Positions 1-6,006 of a stretch of 6,006 nt of DNA are shown here, one piece after another (position 1 is the stretch's first letter; the number at the start of each line of letters is the position of its first letter). The DNA is from Defluviitaleaceae bacterium. Its GTDB lineage: Bacteria; Bacillota; Clostridia; Lachnospirales; WRAX01. Under the pieces are notes generated by a model, which saw only the letters and a list, made by a program, of their open reading frames with translations, was not told where the DNA came from and searched no databases. Where the stretch lies: NCBI GenBank assembly GCA_009784355.1, contig WRBU01000084.1, forward strand, positions 1 to 6,006, read 5' to 3'. A program made the position numbers and the translations under genes.

Positions 1-121
1 CGCCGCCATCTACATTACCAATTCCATAATTTTCCAAGGCTTCCTGTAATGGGTCTTCATAAATATCCCCACGGTGCATTGGCATTAATTTTCCGTTTAT
101 TTCCAAAGTTAAATATCGCAT
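1..121 (-). CDS. Unrecognised protein, N-terminal 40 residues only (runs off the left edge)
   Basis: An open frame starts with ATG at 121-119 and stays open to the edge of the window. The A of the ATG is the last base of the glmL stop codon (TGATG, a one-base overlap), and a GTGGAG ribosome binding site sits 8 bases upstream inside the end of glmL. This is the classic arrangement of translational coupling, which is the main reason to believe the gene. The visible peptide begins MRYLTLEINGKLMPMHRGDI and goes on to an acidic, probably helical stretch (residues 21-33) that ends in a glycine-rich NVDGG. It shows no signal peptide or membrane segment. I do not recognise the family. It is not the start of glutamate mutase subunit E (glmE), the gene that normally follows glmL in clostridia, because GlmE begins quite differently. 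A small cytosolic protein is possible, but its length cannot be seen and no function is proposed. Confidence 0.72.
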   Translation of the reverse strand, partial: MRYLTLEINGKLMPMHRGDIYEDPLQEALENYGIGNVDGG

Positions 122-1524
122 CACTTAATCTCCACAAAACTCTTTTTCATAATTTTTAATGCCATTTCTGGCTCATGCCTTGATAAAAGCCCCATAGCCG
201 CAAGGCAGTTTGCTGTATCCAAAAGCACTTTCGGCGCAAGAGGTTTTAAGTCGTTTAAATCTTTTGAGGAATAAATCGCTTCTTGCATTATTTGCATTGG
301 GCTTTTTGCATTTATTACAGCACCCCCAGAGCCTATAATGTGGGTAACATGTGTTAGGTCTTTACCCTCTTGCGACAGCATTTCTCCGTTTGGGGTATAT
401 ACCTTTGTGTTGCGTCCGACATGGCGTGCGGCTGATTTTCGTATTGCATAAGATGCAAATGCCGCATCTATTTCGCCGTATTTTTCGTGTTTTTCATGGG
501 GTTTAATGCTGGGGTCAGCAACGCAAAGGGCAATCCAGCTTTCTACGTCCTCTTTTGCAAAGCCTCCTGCCGCAAAAAAAGCCAGGCCTAAGTCTTCCTC
601 CAAAATAAGGTCATACAGAGCGGTAAGGCTGTAACGCATACCGAGGTCGCCCTCAACACTGCGTTTTGCAAAAGGCTCATTTATGCCATTAATAAAAGCG
701 TTTGGAATTTTTGGCATACCGTCTGCCATACTGTATACATCTGTGGTTGCTCCGCCAAGGTCGTATGCCATTATTTCGCCAAGCCCTGCTTCGGTTTTTG
801 AGCCGCTTGCCAAAAGTTCACAGGCTTCAAAAACAGCCAGCGGCGTAGGGATGATGTCTGAGTCCATAATTTTTGCTACTGCATCAAGCCCTTTTGCGGA
901 CACAATATTTTCGATAAATAAATTACGGATGGCTGCTTTTGCAGGCATGATATTTAATTTGCCAAAAACAGGCATAACATTTTCGCAAACAATAACTCTT
1001 TTACCGCCATTTTCTAAAATTTGTTTTGCCCCAGATGCCGCAGAGCGATTACCCGCAACTATCACAAAAAAATTTCCGGGAACGCTTGCAATAATGCCGG
1101 CATTATGGAGTATAACCGCCTTGTTTCCGCCATCTATGCCGCCGGAAAGCAGCACGATATCGGGGTTTATTGCGGCAATTTCTTCAATTTCAAATTCTGT
1201 TAGCTCGTAGGAATATGTCTTCATTACTTTTGCCCCAGCAGAAGCCGCCGCAAGGCGGGAAGCCTTTGCTGTCAAATCTGGTACAAGCCCGCTTGACACC
1301 ATTTTTAAACCACCAGCGGCAGAAGAACACGCAAAAGAAGCCGCAGGTACAAACCTACCAAGCTGGTCAAAAATTTGTGAAAGTGCGTTGTTATAGCCAA
1401 TAGCAACATCATCTTCAATAGTGGTAAAGGATTTTGCAAATGCTACAATCTCGCCCTTATCCACATCTACGGCTGTTACTTTGGTGTAGGTGGAGCCAAA
1501 GTCTGTAAGCAAATAAATTTTCAT
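121..1524 (-). CDS. glmL: Glutamate (methylaspartate) mutase accessory protein GlmL/MutL
   Basis: This 467-residue protein belongs to the GlmL (MutL) family of ASKHA-fold ATPases encoded next to glutamate mutase; its length is usual for the family. Family members are thought to act in the cytosol as reactivating chaperones that exchange damaged cobalamin on the mutase. Visible motifs are a phosphate-1 loop DFGSTYTK (residues 8-15), CSSAAGGLKM (66-75), LLSGGIDGGN (125-134), a phosphate-2 loop YDLGGATTDVYS (254-265), VEGDLGMRYS (290-299) and an adenosine-type glycine motif IGSGGAVIN (397-405). The frame can be opened 9 codons earlier at a TTG (1551), but the ATG at 1524 is preferred: it puts MKIYLLTDFGSTYTK at the N-terminus as in homologues, has AGGCGG 9 bases upstream, and leaves a clean 13-base gap after glmS. 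The gene directly precedes an unknown gene that overlaps its stop codon. It is not the DNA mismatch-repair MutL. All key motifs are intact. Confidence 0.95.
   Translation of the reverse strand: MKIYLLTDFGSTYTKVTAVDVDKGEIVAFAKSFTTIEDDVAIGYNNALSQIFDQLGRFVPAASFACSSAAGGLKMVSSGLVPDLTAKASRLAAASAGAKVMKTYSYELTEFEIEEIAAINPDIVLLSGGIDGGNKAVILHNAGIIASVPGNFFVIVAGNRSAASGAKQILENGGKRVIVCENVMPVFGKLNIMPAKAAIRNLFIENIVSAKGLDAVAKIMDSDIIPTPLAVFEACELLASGSKTEAGLGEIMAYDLGGATTDVYSMADGMPKIPNAFINGINEPFAKRSVEGDLGMRYSLTALYDLILEEDLGLAFFAAGGFAKEDVESWIALCVADPSIKPHEKHEKYGEIDAAFASYAIRKSAARHVGRNTKVYTPNGEMLSQEGKDLTHVTHIIGSGGAVINAKSPMQIMQEAIYSSKDLNDLKPLAPKVLLDTANCLAAMGLLSRHEPEMALKIMKKSFVEIK
130..135 (-). promoter_or_regulatory. 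Ribosome binding site of the unrecognised gene downstream of glmL
   Basis: GTGGAG on the minus strand lies 8 bases before the ATG at 121-119, inside the last codons of glmL. It fixes the start of the partial gene and suggests that its translation is coupled to that of glmL. Confidence 0.6.
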
Positions 1525-1533
1525 GGAATCACA

Positions 1534-1539
1534 CCGCCT
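1534..1539 (-). promoter_or_regulatory. Ribosome binding site of glmL
   Basis: AGGCGG on the minus strand overlaps the glmS stop codon and lies 9 bases before the ATG at 1524-1522. It is one mismatch from AGGAGG. It favours the ATG start of glmL over the upstream TTG at 1551 and ties glmL translation to the end of glmS. Confidence 0.55.
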
Positions 1540-1984
1540 ACAAAATTCCAAAGTCTTCTTTCATATGTGCAACATTAATTTGCGGGTCAGAACCCGGCGG
1601 ATACACCCTATCAAAACCCATGTCTAAAAAAGTTTTTTCTACCATTGAAAAATCCTGCTTGCCAACAACTAGGTTTCCGCCAACATACAGCTTTATACCT
1701 GCCAAGCCTGCTTCTTCACACTTTTCCCGCAAGCCTTTGCAGTCAATTTCTCCATGCCCGTAAAGCGACGACACGACAATCGCTTTTGCGTCAGACTCCA
1801 AAGCAGCCTCCACAAACTCTTGCTGACTAGCCATAACACCAAGGTTTACAACATTAAAGCCTGCCTTGCCAAAAATGTAGTTTAAAATTTTGTTGCCAAC
1901 GGCATGAACATCGGCACCAATTACACCAAGTACAATGGTGATTTGGTCTTGTTCAGAATCATGCGTCTTAACATTCATCTCCAT
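1538..1984 (-). CDS. glmS: Glutamate (methylaspartate) mutase subunit S, cobalamin-binding
   Basis: This is the small (sigma) subunit of adenosylcobalamin-dependent glutamate mutase, which with the catalytic E subunit interconverts L-glutamate and threo-3-methyl-L-aspartate, the first step of the methylaspartate route of glutamate fermentation. The 148 residues form one B12-binding Rossmann-like domain. The base-off/His-on motif DVHAVG is at residues 25-30, with His27 the expected lower cobalt ligand. SSL (72-74) and GG (102-103) are the other conserved cobalamin contacts. [17 protein letters not shown] (78-94) and [10 protein letters not shown] (125-134) are typical of clostridial GlmS rather than of methylmalonyl-CoA mutase domains. 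The protein is about 11 residues longer than the roughly 137-residue clostridial enzymes, owing to a polar N-terminal tail. The start is ATG with AAGGAG 8 bases upstream. It is followed by glmL; glmE is not in the window. The symbol is shared with, but unrelated to, glucosamine-6-phosphate synthase. Confidence 0.96.
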   Translation of the reverse strand: MEMNVKTHDSEQDQITIVLGVIGADVHAVGNKILNYIFGKAGFNVVNLGVMASQQEFVEAALESDAKAIVVSSLYGHGEIDCKGLREKCEEAGLAGIKLYVGGNLVVGKQDFSMVEKTFLDMGFDRVYPPGSDPQINVAHMKEDFGIL

Positions 1985-1992
1985 ATTTACAT

Positions 1993-1998
1993 CTCCTT
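1993..1998 (-). promoter_or_regulatory. Strong ribosome binding site of glmS
   Basis: AAGGAG on the minus strand lies 8 bases before the ATG at 1984-1982. This is the best Shine-Dalgarno match in the window. It supports the first ATG rather than the second one two codons later. Confidence 0.75.
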
Positions 1999-2021
1999 AA
2001 AGAGTATTATTTTTTTAATTT

Positions 2022-4895
2022 TTACATTATAGCACGAATGTATTTATAAAAGAAAAATCTCCATTTGCCCACATAACTTTTTAGCCTTTCTTCTAACGCT
2101 ACTACGGCACTTTCCATTGTGTCCCGCTCGATGCCTGTGATAAGACTTTGACTGTATTGTGATTTGTAGTATATATACACTATATCCTCCATGAAAATCT
2201 TTTCATTCTCAAAAGACATACGTCGGCTGATTTTTTGTGCAAATTCAAGCGGCGTATCACCATCAAGCGGCGAGTAGTTGAAAAACGAAAGGTATTGGAG
2301 CATCTTGTTAAAATATGACTGAACAGCGGTGTTATTATCTTTTTTGCGGAGCTTCTTACTGCGCCAAATTCCAAGCAAAATACGTAAGGCTACGTAAAAA
2401 GCAAAGATTCCAAAGACGATGTATATGGACATTGAAAGCAAACGTCCAAAACCAAAAGTCTGTTCATTATCGGCTTCATTTACATTTTGATTTTGATAAT
2501 AAGGAGTTGCCGCTGCGTCGGTTGGGTCATTGGCTGATGCGAATGTCGGGTCGTTAAGGTCATCCCAGTTATCCCAGCCGCCTTCCATCTCCTCTACGCT
2601 TGCCCAGTTAAAGTTATCCCAGTCCCTTCCGCCGCCCCATTCTGGCGATGTTGGCTCGGTTGACGTGGGGGAGTCGGGCGACTCCCATCTAAATATTCCC
2701 CTTGGCGGGGTTGGCTCAAACAAATACCACCCAAAGCCTTCAAAATAAATTTCGCCCCAAGCGTGACCCTGACGGTTTATAACATCTAAAAACCCATCGC
2801 TGCCCACATTGCCGCTTGCCATGAAACCCTCAACGTAGCGGGTTGGCACTCCAAGCGAGCGCATCATTACTACAAAAGCCGTGGCAAAATGCACACAATA
2901 CCCCTGTCCAGCGTCAAATAAAAACCATTCCACAAAATCACGCCCGGCAGGCGTTGCACCTGGGGTTAGAGTGTATTCAAAATTATTTCGCAAAAATTCT
3001 GTTACCATAACGGCACGTTCAAAGTCATTTTCGGCATATCGTGTAACATATCGTGCCAAATTGCCAACACTTTGCGGAAGTTCGGGCGGTAGTTGAGTGT
3101 AATGCTCAAAAATCCAATTTGCACGCGGTATCAAATATTCGTATAATAGATGTGTAAACCCTATATCATCAATATGATGTGTCGAAAAATTTAGATTTGA
3201 AGGGTCAAAACCATTGTTGCTAATGAGGGCATTATAAGCATCACGCAAAACCCCTCGGTAACTTGCCGCTAAAATATTGTGTGTATTAATGTTTTCGGCG
3301 GTCTCGGCAAAATGAATCACATAACGCTCACCCCGTTGCATAAGCGTGTCGGCAGTTGCGGAATCACTTTGGTCTCGATAAAATTCTGTATTGTTTGCTG
3401 GTGCGGCATCCATAACAATGCCGCTAAAAAAGACGCTGTGTGACCTAAAATCGTGTTCAAAAATAATGCTTTCCGGACGCAAAGTTGTGGTTACGGCTTC
3501 TGAAAAAGTATTAGGCATTGACCTTACAAAGGTAGAAAAACCGCCGTGCCTGCCCAAAATAAAATCTAATGCAGCCGTGTCATATACCACATGCCCATCT
3601 GCGGTTATTGGAAGCCGAAAAACTTCTCCCCACGCTTGGTCAAAACGTTGTTGCATGGCTATACGTACAGCCATGTCTTGAGTTGACCTTAAGTTGTGAT
3701 ACGTGCGCAGTAGCTGTTCTTCCGAACTTAACAAGATATGCTGCATATTTTCGTCGCCGCTAAATTCTAATGTCAATTCGACATGTCGTTGATAGACATA
3801 ATACATCGTTGTTGAAACAATTTCCTCAAATTCTCTTTGGACACCGTTGTACACATCAAAAAAGTCTGCAACAGTCCACATAGTAAGTGCGGAAGTTTGA
3901 CGCTCCAACAGCTCTAAATTTTGCTCGGTTTGCGTAAAATCAAGAGCAAAAACATCATTGCGGAAGGTGTTTTCCCATGTTGTACCGCTGTATGTGTCAA
4001 AAATAGCCCCTGTAAGATAATGCACACTTCCACGGGAAGAAGGGCTAATACGCATAGCAAGCGCATTGTTCAAAGCCACATTTCCACCAAGCTGTCTTGT
4101 GCCGCCCCCGCCAAAACCCGTTTGTGAAAGCGAAAAATAGCGAGGATGCAAAAGCCCTTGTATAGCATTATTAATTGCTGTGAAAGGGCGGTTGATGAAG
4201 TTTTGCCTAAAATTATCAGCAGAGCCTATTGCTGGTGCGGGAATTACAAGAGCAATCACCAAACATATTGCTGTAAAAGGCATGGCGTACAAAGCAAAAG
4301 GTGATGCCTTTGAAACCCCAAGGCTACGTTGATTAAGATGCTTTATCAAAAATGCTACAATACAGAACACAAAAACATAAAAAGCTGCGTAATACTCAAA
4401 AAAACCAGAATTTAGCGATATTGCAAACACGGCAACAGACAGTGCCAGCATTGCAAAAAAATTGAATAGAAAAAACCCCGTAACAATCACGAACAGACCC
4501 AACGAAATTATAATAGTCCAGCTTATAAGTGTGTCGTAATGCGGTTGGTAGCTCTCAAACCCTGCAATATAACGTATTGCCCCTGTAACAATGTCTGCGA
4601 TATTGTCAAAAATGCTAATTCGTACAGCAAAAGGGGTGTTTGTTGAATTTACAATGGCGGCATCCAAAGCAATAATTATTCCTGCCACGACTAAAATGCC
4701 GCCTGCTACAATAAGTGTTATTTTGTTGTACATTATTACACGCATAACAAGCAACGAGAAAAACGCCATGATTAATGCCGAAGTAGGGTCAAAATTAAGT
4801 TCGGTTGCAGAAATTATAGCCAAGAACAGGCTCCACACCAAAAGCGAGCCCATAACTATAAAAAATATTTCATTTGACCAACTAATTTTGCGCAT
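2022..4895 (-). CDS. Membrane-anchored transglutaminase-like protein (TgpA/YebA type)
   Basis: This 957-residue integral membrane protein carries an extracytoplasmic transglutaminase-like (papain-fold) domain. Seven hydrophobic segments (about residues 11-30, 38-55, 59-80, 123-145, 146-163, 167-185, 200-221) put residues 222-818 outside; an eighth (820-842) returns the chain inside, followed by basic RSKKLRKK and a cytoplasmic tail (856-945) resembling DUF4129. Positive charges at 52-58, 185-190 and 845-852 agree with this topology. The core holds GYCVHFATAF (Cys667), GHAWGEIYFEGFGW (His711) and FEPTPP (Glu727 where the triad acid is often Asp). A PPELPQSVGNLA stretch (603-614) precedes the core as in relatives. 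Residues 740-815 are a linker rich in Asp, Asn, Trp, Ser and Pro. The protein is longer than common homologues (about 670-740 residues), the extra being mostly outside, before the core. The ATG has GAGGTG 7 bases upstream and overlaps the DUF58 gene by 14 bases. Substrate unknown; a cell-envelope role is inferred. Confidence 0.92.
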   Translation of the reverse strand: MRKISWSNEIFFIVMGSLLVWSLFLAIISATELNFDPTSALIMAFFSLLVMRVIMYNKITLIVAGGILVVAGIIIALDAAIVNSTNTPFAVRISIFDNIADIVTGAIRYIAGFESYQPHYDTLISWTIIISLGLFVIVTGFFLFNFFAMLALSVAVFAISLNSGFFEYYAAFYVFVFCIVAFLIKHLNQRSLGVSKASPFALYAMPFTAICLVIALVIPAPAIGSADNFRQNFINRPFTAINNAIQGLLHPRYFSLSQTGFGGGGTRQLGGNVALNNALAMRISPSSRGSVHYLTGAIFDTYSGTTWENTFRNDVFALDFTQTEQNLELLERQTSALTMWTVADFFDVYNGVQREFEEIVSTTMYYVYQRHVELTLEFSGDENMQHILLSSEEQLLRTYHNLRSTQDMAVRIAMQQRFDQAWGEVFRLPITADGHVVYDTAALDFILGRHGGFSTFVRSMPNTFSEAVTTTLRPESIIFEHDFRSHSVFFSGIVMDAAPANNTEFYRDQSDSATADTLMQRGERYVIHFAETAENINTHNILAASYRGVLRDAYNALISNNGFDPSNLNFSTHHIDDIGFTHLLYEYLIPRANWIFEHYTQLPPELPQSVGNLARYVTRYAENDFERAVMVTEFLRNNFEYTLTPGATPAGRDFVEWFLFDAGQGYCVHFATAFVVMMRSLGVPTRYVEGFMASGNVGSDGFLDVINRQGHAWGEIYFEGFGWYLFEPTPPRGIFRWESPDSPTSTEPTSPEWGGGRDWDNFNWASVEEMEGGWDNWDDLNDPTFASANDPTDAAATPYYQNQNVNEADNEQTFGFGRLLSMSIYIVFGIFAFYVALRILLGIWRSKKLRKKDNNTAVQSYFNKMLQYLSFFNYSPLDGDTPLEFAQKISRRMSFENEKIFMEDIVYIYYKSQYSQSLITGIERDTMESAVVALEERLKSYVGKWRFFFYKYIRAIM
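2026..2034 (-). promoter_or_regulatory. Candidate extended -10 promoter for the glmS-glmL genes
   Basis: On the minus strand the sequence TGCTATAAT is a perfect extended -10 element (TG-N-TATAAT). It lies in the last codons of the transglutaminase gene, about 40 bases before the glmS start. The -35 region at 16-18 bases spacing is only T-rich with no good TTGACA match, which an extended -10 can tolerate. Transcription would start near position 2019 and give an AT-rich leader of about 35 bases that carries the AAGGAG site. This is inferred from sequence alone; AT-rich DNA yields chance TATAAT matches, and the site also encodes Ala-Ile-Met of the upstream gene. Confidence 0.5.
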
Positions 4896-6006
4896 AGTGC
4901 ATCACCTCTATATCTAAATCACGCAAAAATCCGATTTTCTCATTTTGCCACTCTTTGTCGCCAAAGCAAAACAAAATTATATTGTTTCCATATGTTTTTA
5001 ACGTGGAACATGCCGCAAATACTGCATCTGTTAAGTCTTTTGTAATTATAATTAAATTGTCGGCATCTCCGTGCGCTTCTGCGAAGTCTGCGATATATTT
5101 TTCAAAAGCACTTGGCTCATATGTATCAAATTGAACGGAACAAGCAGCATCATATAGGTAGTCAAAGTCAGAGGAATAACCGAAAGTCTGGGTATTGCCG
5201 CCAAGGTAATGCAAACTGCAAAATTTTTGTCGCTTAACACATTGTGCCAAAGCCGAAACACAAGTCTGCATCATAGCATCTTCTGTTTCTAAAGCCTCGT
5301 CCAAACTCATTAAATTAAGGCTGTCCCCAAAAATTTTACTATTGTCAATTACAACTGCTGCGGTGTTTCGTTTTGCAGATTGAAAATTTTTGCTGGTTAG
5401 CTCTCCTTTTTTTGCGGACACTTTCCAATGTATCCGCTTATATCCGTCTGTTGGCTGGTATTTTCGCAAATCAGATATAACAGAGTAATCCTCTTGATAT
5501 GAAAAATCTCTAAAATCCTCCGTGCCGCTGGTTGCTGGCACTAGTTTTAAATATTCAATGTCTGCCACCAAAGGCCGCACAATAAGAGTAGCCGCAGGTA
5601 TTTGTTTTTGTTGGAATTTAAATAGACCCAAAAAATCAAAAACCACAATACTTTTTATGCCAAGTGTGTAATTTCCTCGATATTTTGCAGATACGTTAAA
5701 AGCAATTTGGTTAGATTTACGTGGCATGATGGATAGGTATTGGTCTTTCATATCCGTTATAATTGCGGGGTGGCTTGTGTCAAAGCGCACCCGAACAGAA
5801 CTTGCGGGTAAAAAACTACGATTTGCAACATCTATTACATACTGAGTTTGTTCACCTTTTGTTATGTCTGCCTTTGTTAGCCAGCCAACCACAAAAAAAT
5901 GACGCTTTGATGCTAAAATTAGAGCCAAAGATAATAAAGGCAAAGCTAAAACAACATATAACGCCATATATGTCATCGGGCTTTCGTACAAAAGCACAAA
6001 TGCCCC
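4882..6006 (-). CDS. DUF58 domain protein, N-terminus cut by the window edge
   Basis: The frame is open to the right edge, giving 374 visible residues. A GTG at 5997 and ATGs at 5976 and 5967 could serve as starts, but the codons before the GTG read GAF and continue the hydrophobic N-terminal pattern. DUF58 proteins usually have two N-terminal membrane helices, of which only the second (about residues 8-29 counted from the GTG) is clearly visible, so the true start is probably outside the window. The family signature LRKYQPTDGYKRIHWKVSAK is at 177-196, followed by KKGEL and NF. A von Willebrand A-like beta strand, VVIDNSKIF (215-223), keeps only part of the DxSxS metal-site motif. DUF58 proteins are typically encoded with a MoxR AAA+ ATPase upstream and a transglutaminase downstream; the transglutaminase is present here with a 14-base overlap. 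Molecular function is not established for the family; it is presumed to act at the membrane with its neighbours. Confidence 0.92.
   Translation of the reverse strand, partial: GAFVLLYESPMTYMALYVVLALPLLSLALILASKRHFFVVGWLTKADITKGEQTQYVIDVANRSFLPASSVRVRFDTSHPAIITDMKDQYLSIMPRKSNQIAFNVSAKYRGNYTLGIKSIVVFDFLGLFKFQQKQIPAATLIVRPLVADIEYLKLVPATSGTEDFRDFSYQEDYSVISDLRKYQPTDGYKRIHWKVSAKKGELTSKNFQSAKRNTAAVVIDNSKIFGDSLNLMSLDEALETEDAMMQTCVSALAQCVKRQKFCSLHYLGGNTQTFGYSSDFDYLYDAACSVQFDTYEPSAFEKYIADFAEAHGDADNLIIITKDLTDAVFAACSTLKTYGNNIILFCFGDKEWQNEKIGFLRDLDIEVMHYAQN
4903..4908 (-). promoter_or_regulatory. Ribosome binding site of the transglutaminase gene
   Basis: GAGGTG on the minus strand lies 7 bases before the ATG at 4895-4893, inside the end of the DUF58 gene. 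It supports the chosen start and translational coupling across the 14-base overlap. Confidence 0.6.

Noticed and set aside
683..1210. Plus-strand open frame of 175 residues opposite glmL
   Set aside because: It is fully antisense to a well-supported gene with all family motifs, has no recognisable domain, and looks like the complement of a codon-biased coding sequence.
1525..1551. Longer glmL start at a TTG codon (1551), adding nine residues
   Set aside because: The added residues do not resemble the family N-terminus, would overlap glmS, and the ATG at 1524 has a well-placed ribosome binding site.
1985..2021. Possible cobalamin riboswitch before the B12-enzyme genes
   Set aside because: The gap is only 37 bases, far too short for a B12 riboswitch (about 200 bases), and no B12-box-like sequence was seen in it.
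2023..2042. Six-base inverted repeat (TACATT / AATGTA, 8-base loop) at the end of the transglutaminase gene, as a terminator or operator
   Set aside because: The stem is short and AT-rich and is followed on the minus strand by A residues rather than T, so it is not an intrinsic terminator. Its overlap with the -10 element could be chance.
2180..2374. Minus-strand 64-residue frame inside the transglutaminase gene
   Set aside because: It lies in another frame within a gene with clear domains and has no support of its own.
4591..4917. Plus-strand open frame of 108 residues opposite the start of the transglutaminase gene
   Set aside because: Its hydrophobic look comes from the complement of membrane-helix codons; no recognised family.

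Overview
The window looks like a chromosomal segment of an anaerobic, low-to-moderate-GC Gram-positive (Clostridia-like) bacterium. The reasons are the AT-rich composition, purine-rich AGGAG-type ribosome binding sites, a glutamate mutase small subunit very like those of glutamate-fermenting clostridia, and a DUF58/transglutaminase pair of the kind common in Firmicutes. The species cannot be read from the sequence.

All genes lie on the minus strand and are tightly packed, so transcription runs from high to low coordinates. From the right edge: (1) a DUF58 protein (6006-4882) whose N-terminus is cut by the window edge; (2) a 957-residue membrane-anchored transglutaminase-like protein (4895-2022) that overlaps it by 14 bases; (3) a 37-base gap; (4) glmS, the cobalamin-binding small subunit of glutamate (methylaspartate) mutase (1984-1538); (5) glmL, the ATPase-fold accessory protein of that mutase (1524-121); (6) the first 40 codons of an unrecognised gene, starting inside the glmL stop codon and running off the left edge (121-1).

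There are two functional blocks. The DUF58 and transglutaminase genes form a translationally coupled cell-envelope pair, normally accompanied by a MoxR-type AAA+ ATPase, which would be expected just beyond the right edge. The glmS-glmL block belongs to coenzyme-B12-dependent glutamate fermentation through 3-methylaspartate. The catalytic subunit glmE is not in the window; it would be expected to the left, beyond the unknown small gene. An extended -10 promoter (TGC-TATAAT) lies in the last codons of the transglutaminase gene and could start the glm transcript separately, so the two blocks may be neighbours rather than one operon.

No tRNA, rRNA, mobile element, CRISPR array or riboswitch was seen. 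The only non-coding stretches are the gaps of 37 and 13 bases. The most interesting points are the unrecognised gene coupled to glmL, the buried promoter, and the enlarged extracytoplasmic region of the transglutaminase. Nothing here amounts to a clearly new biological system.
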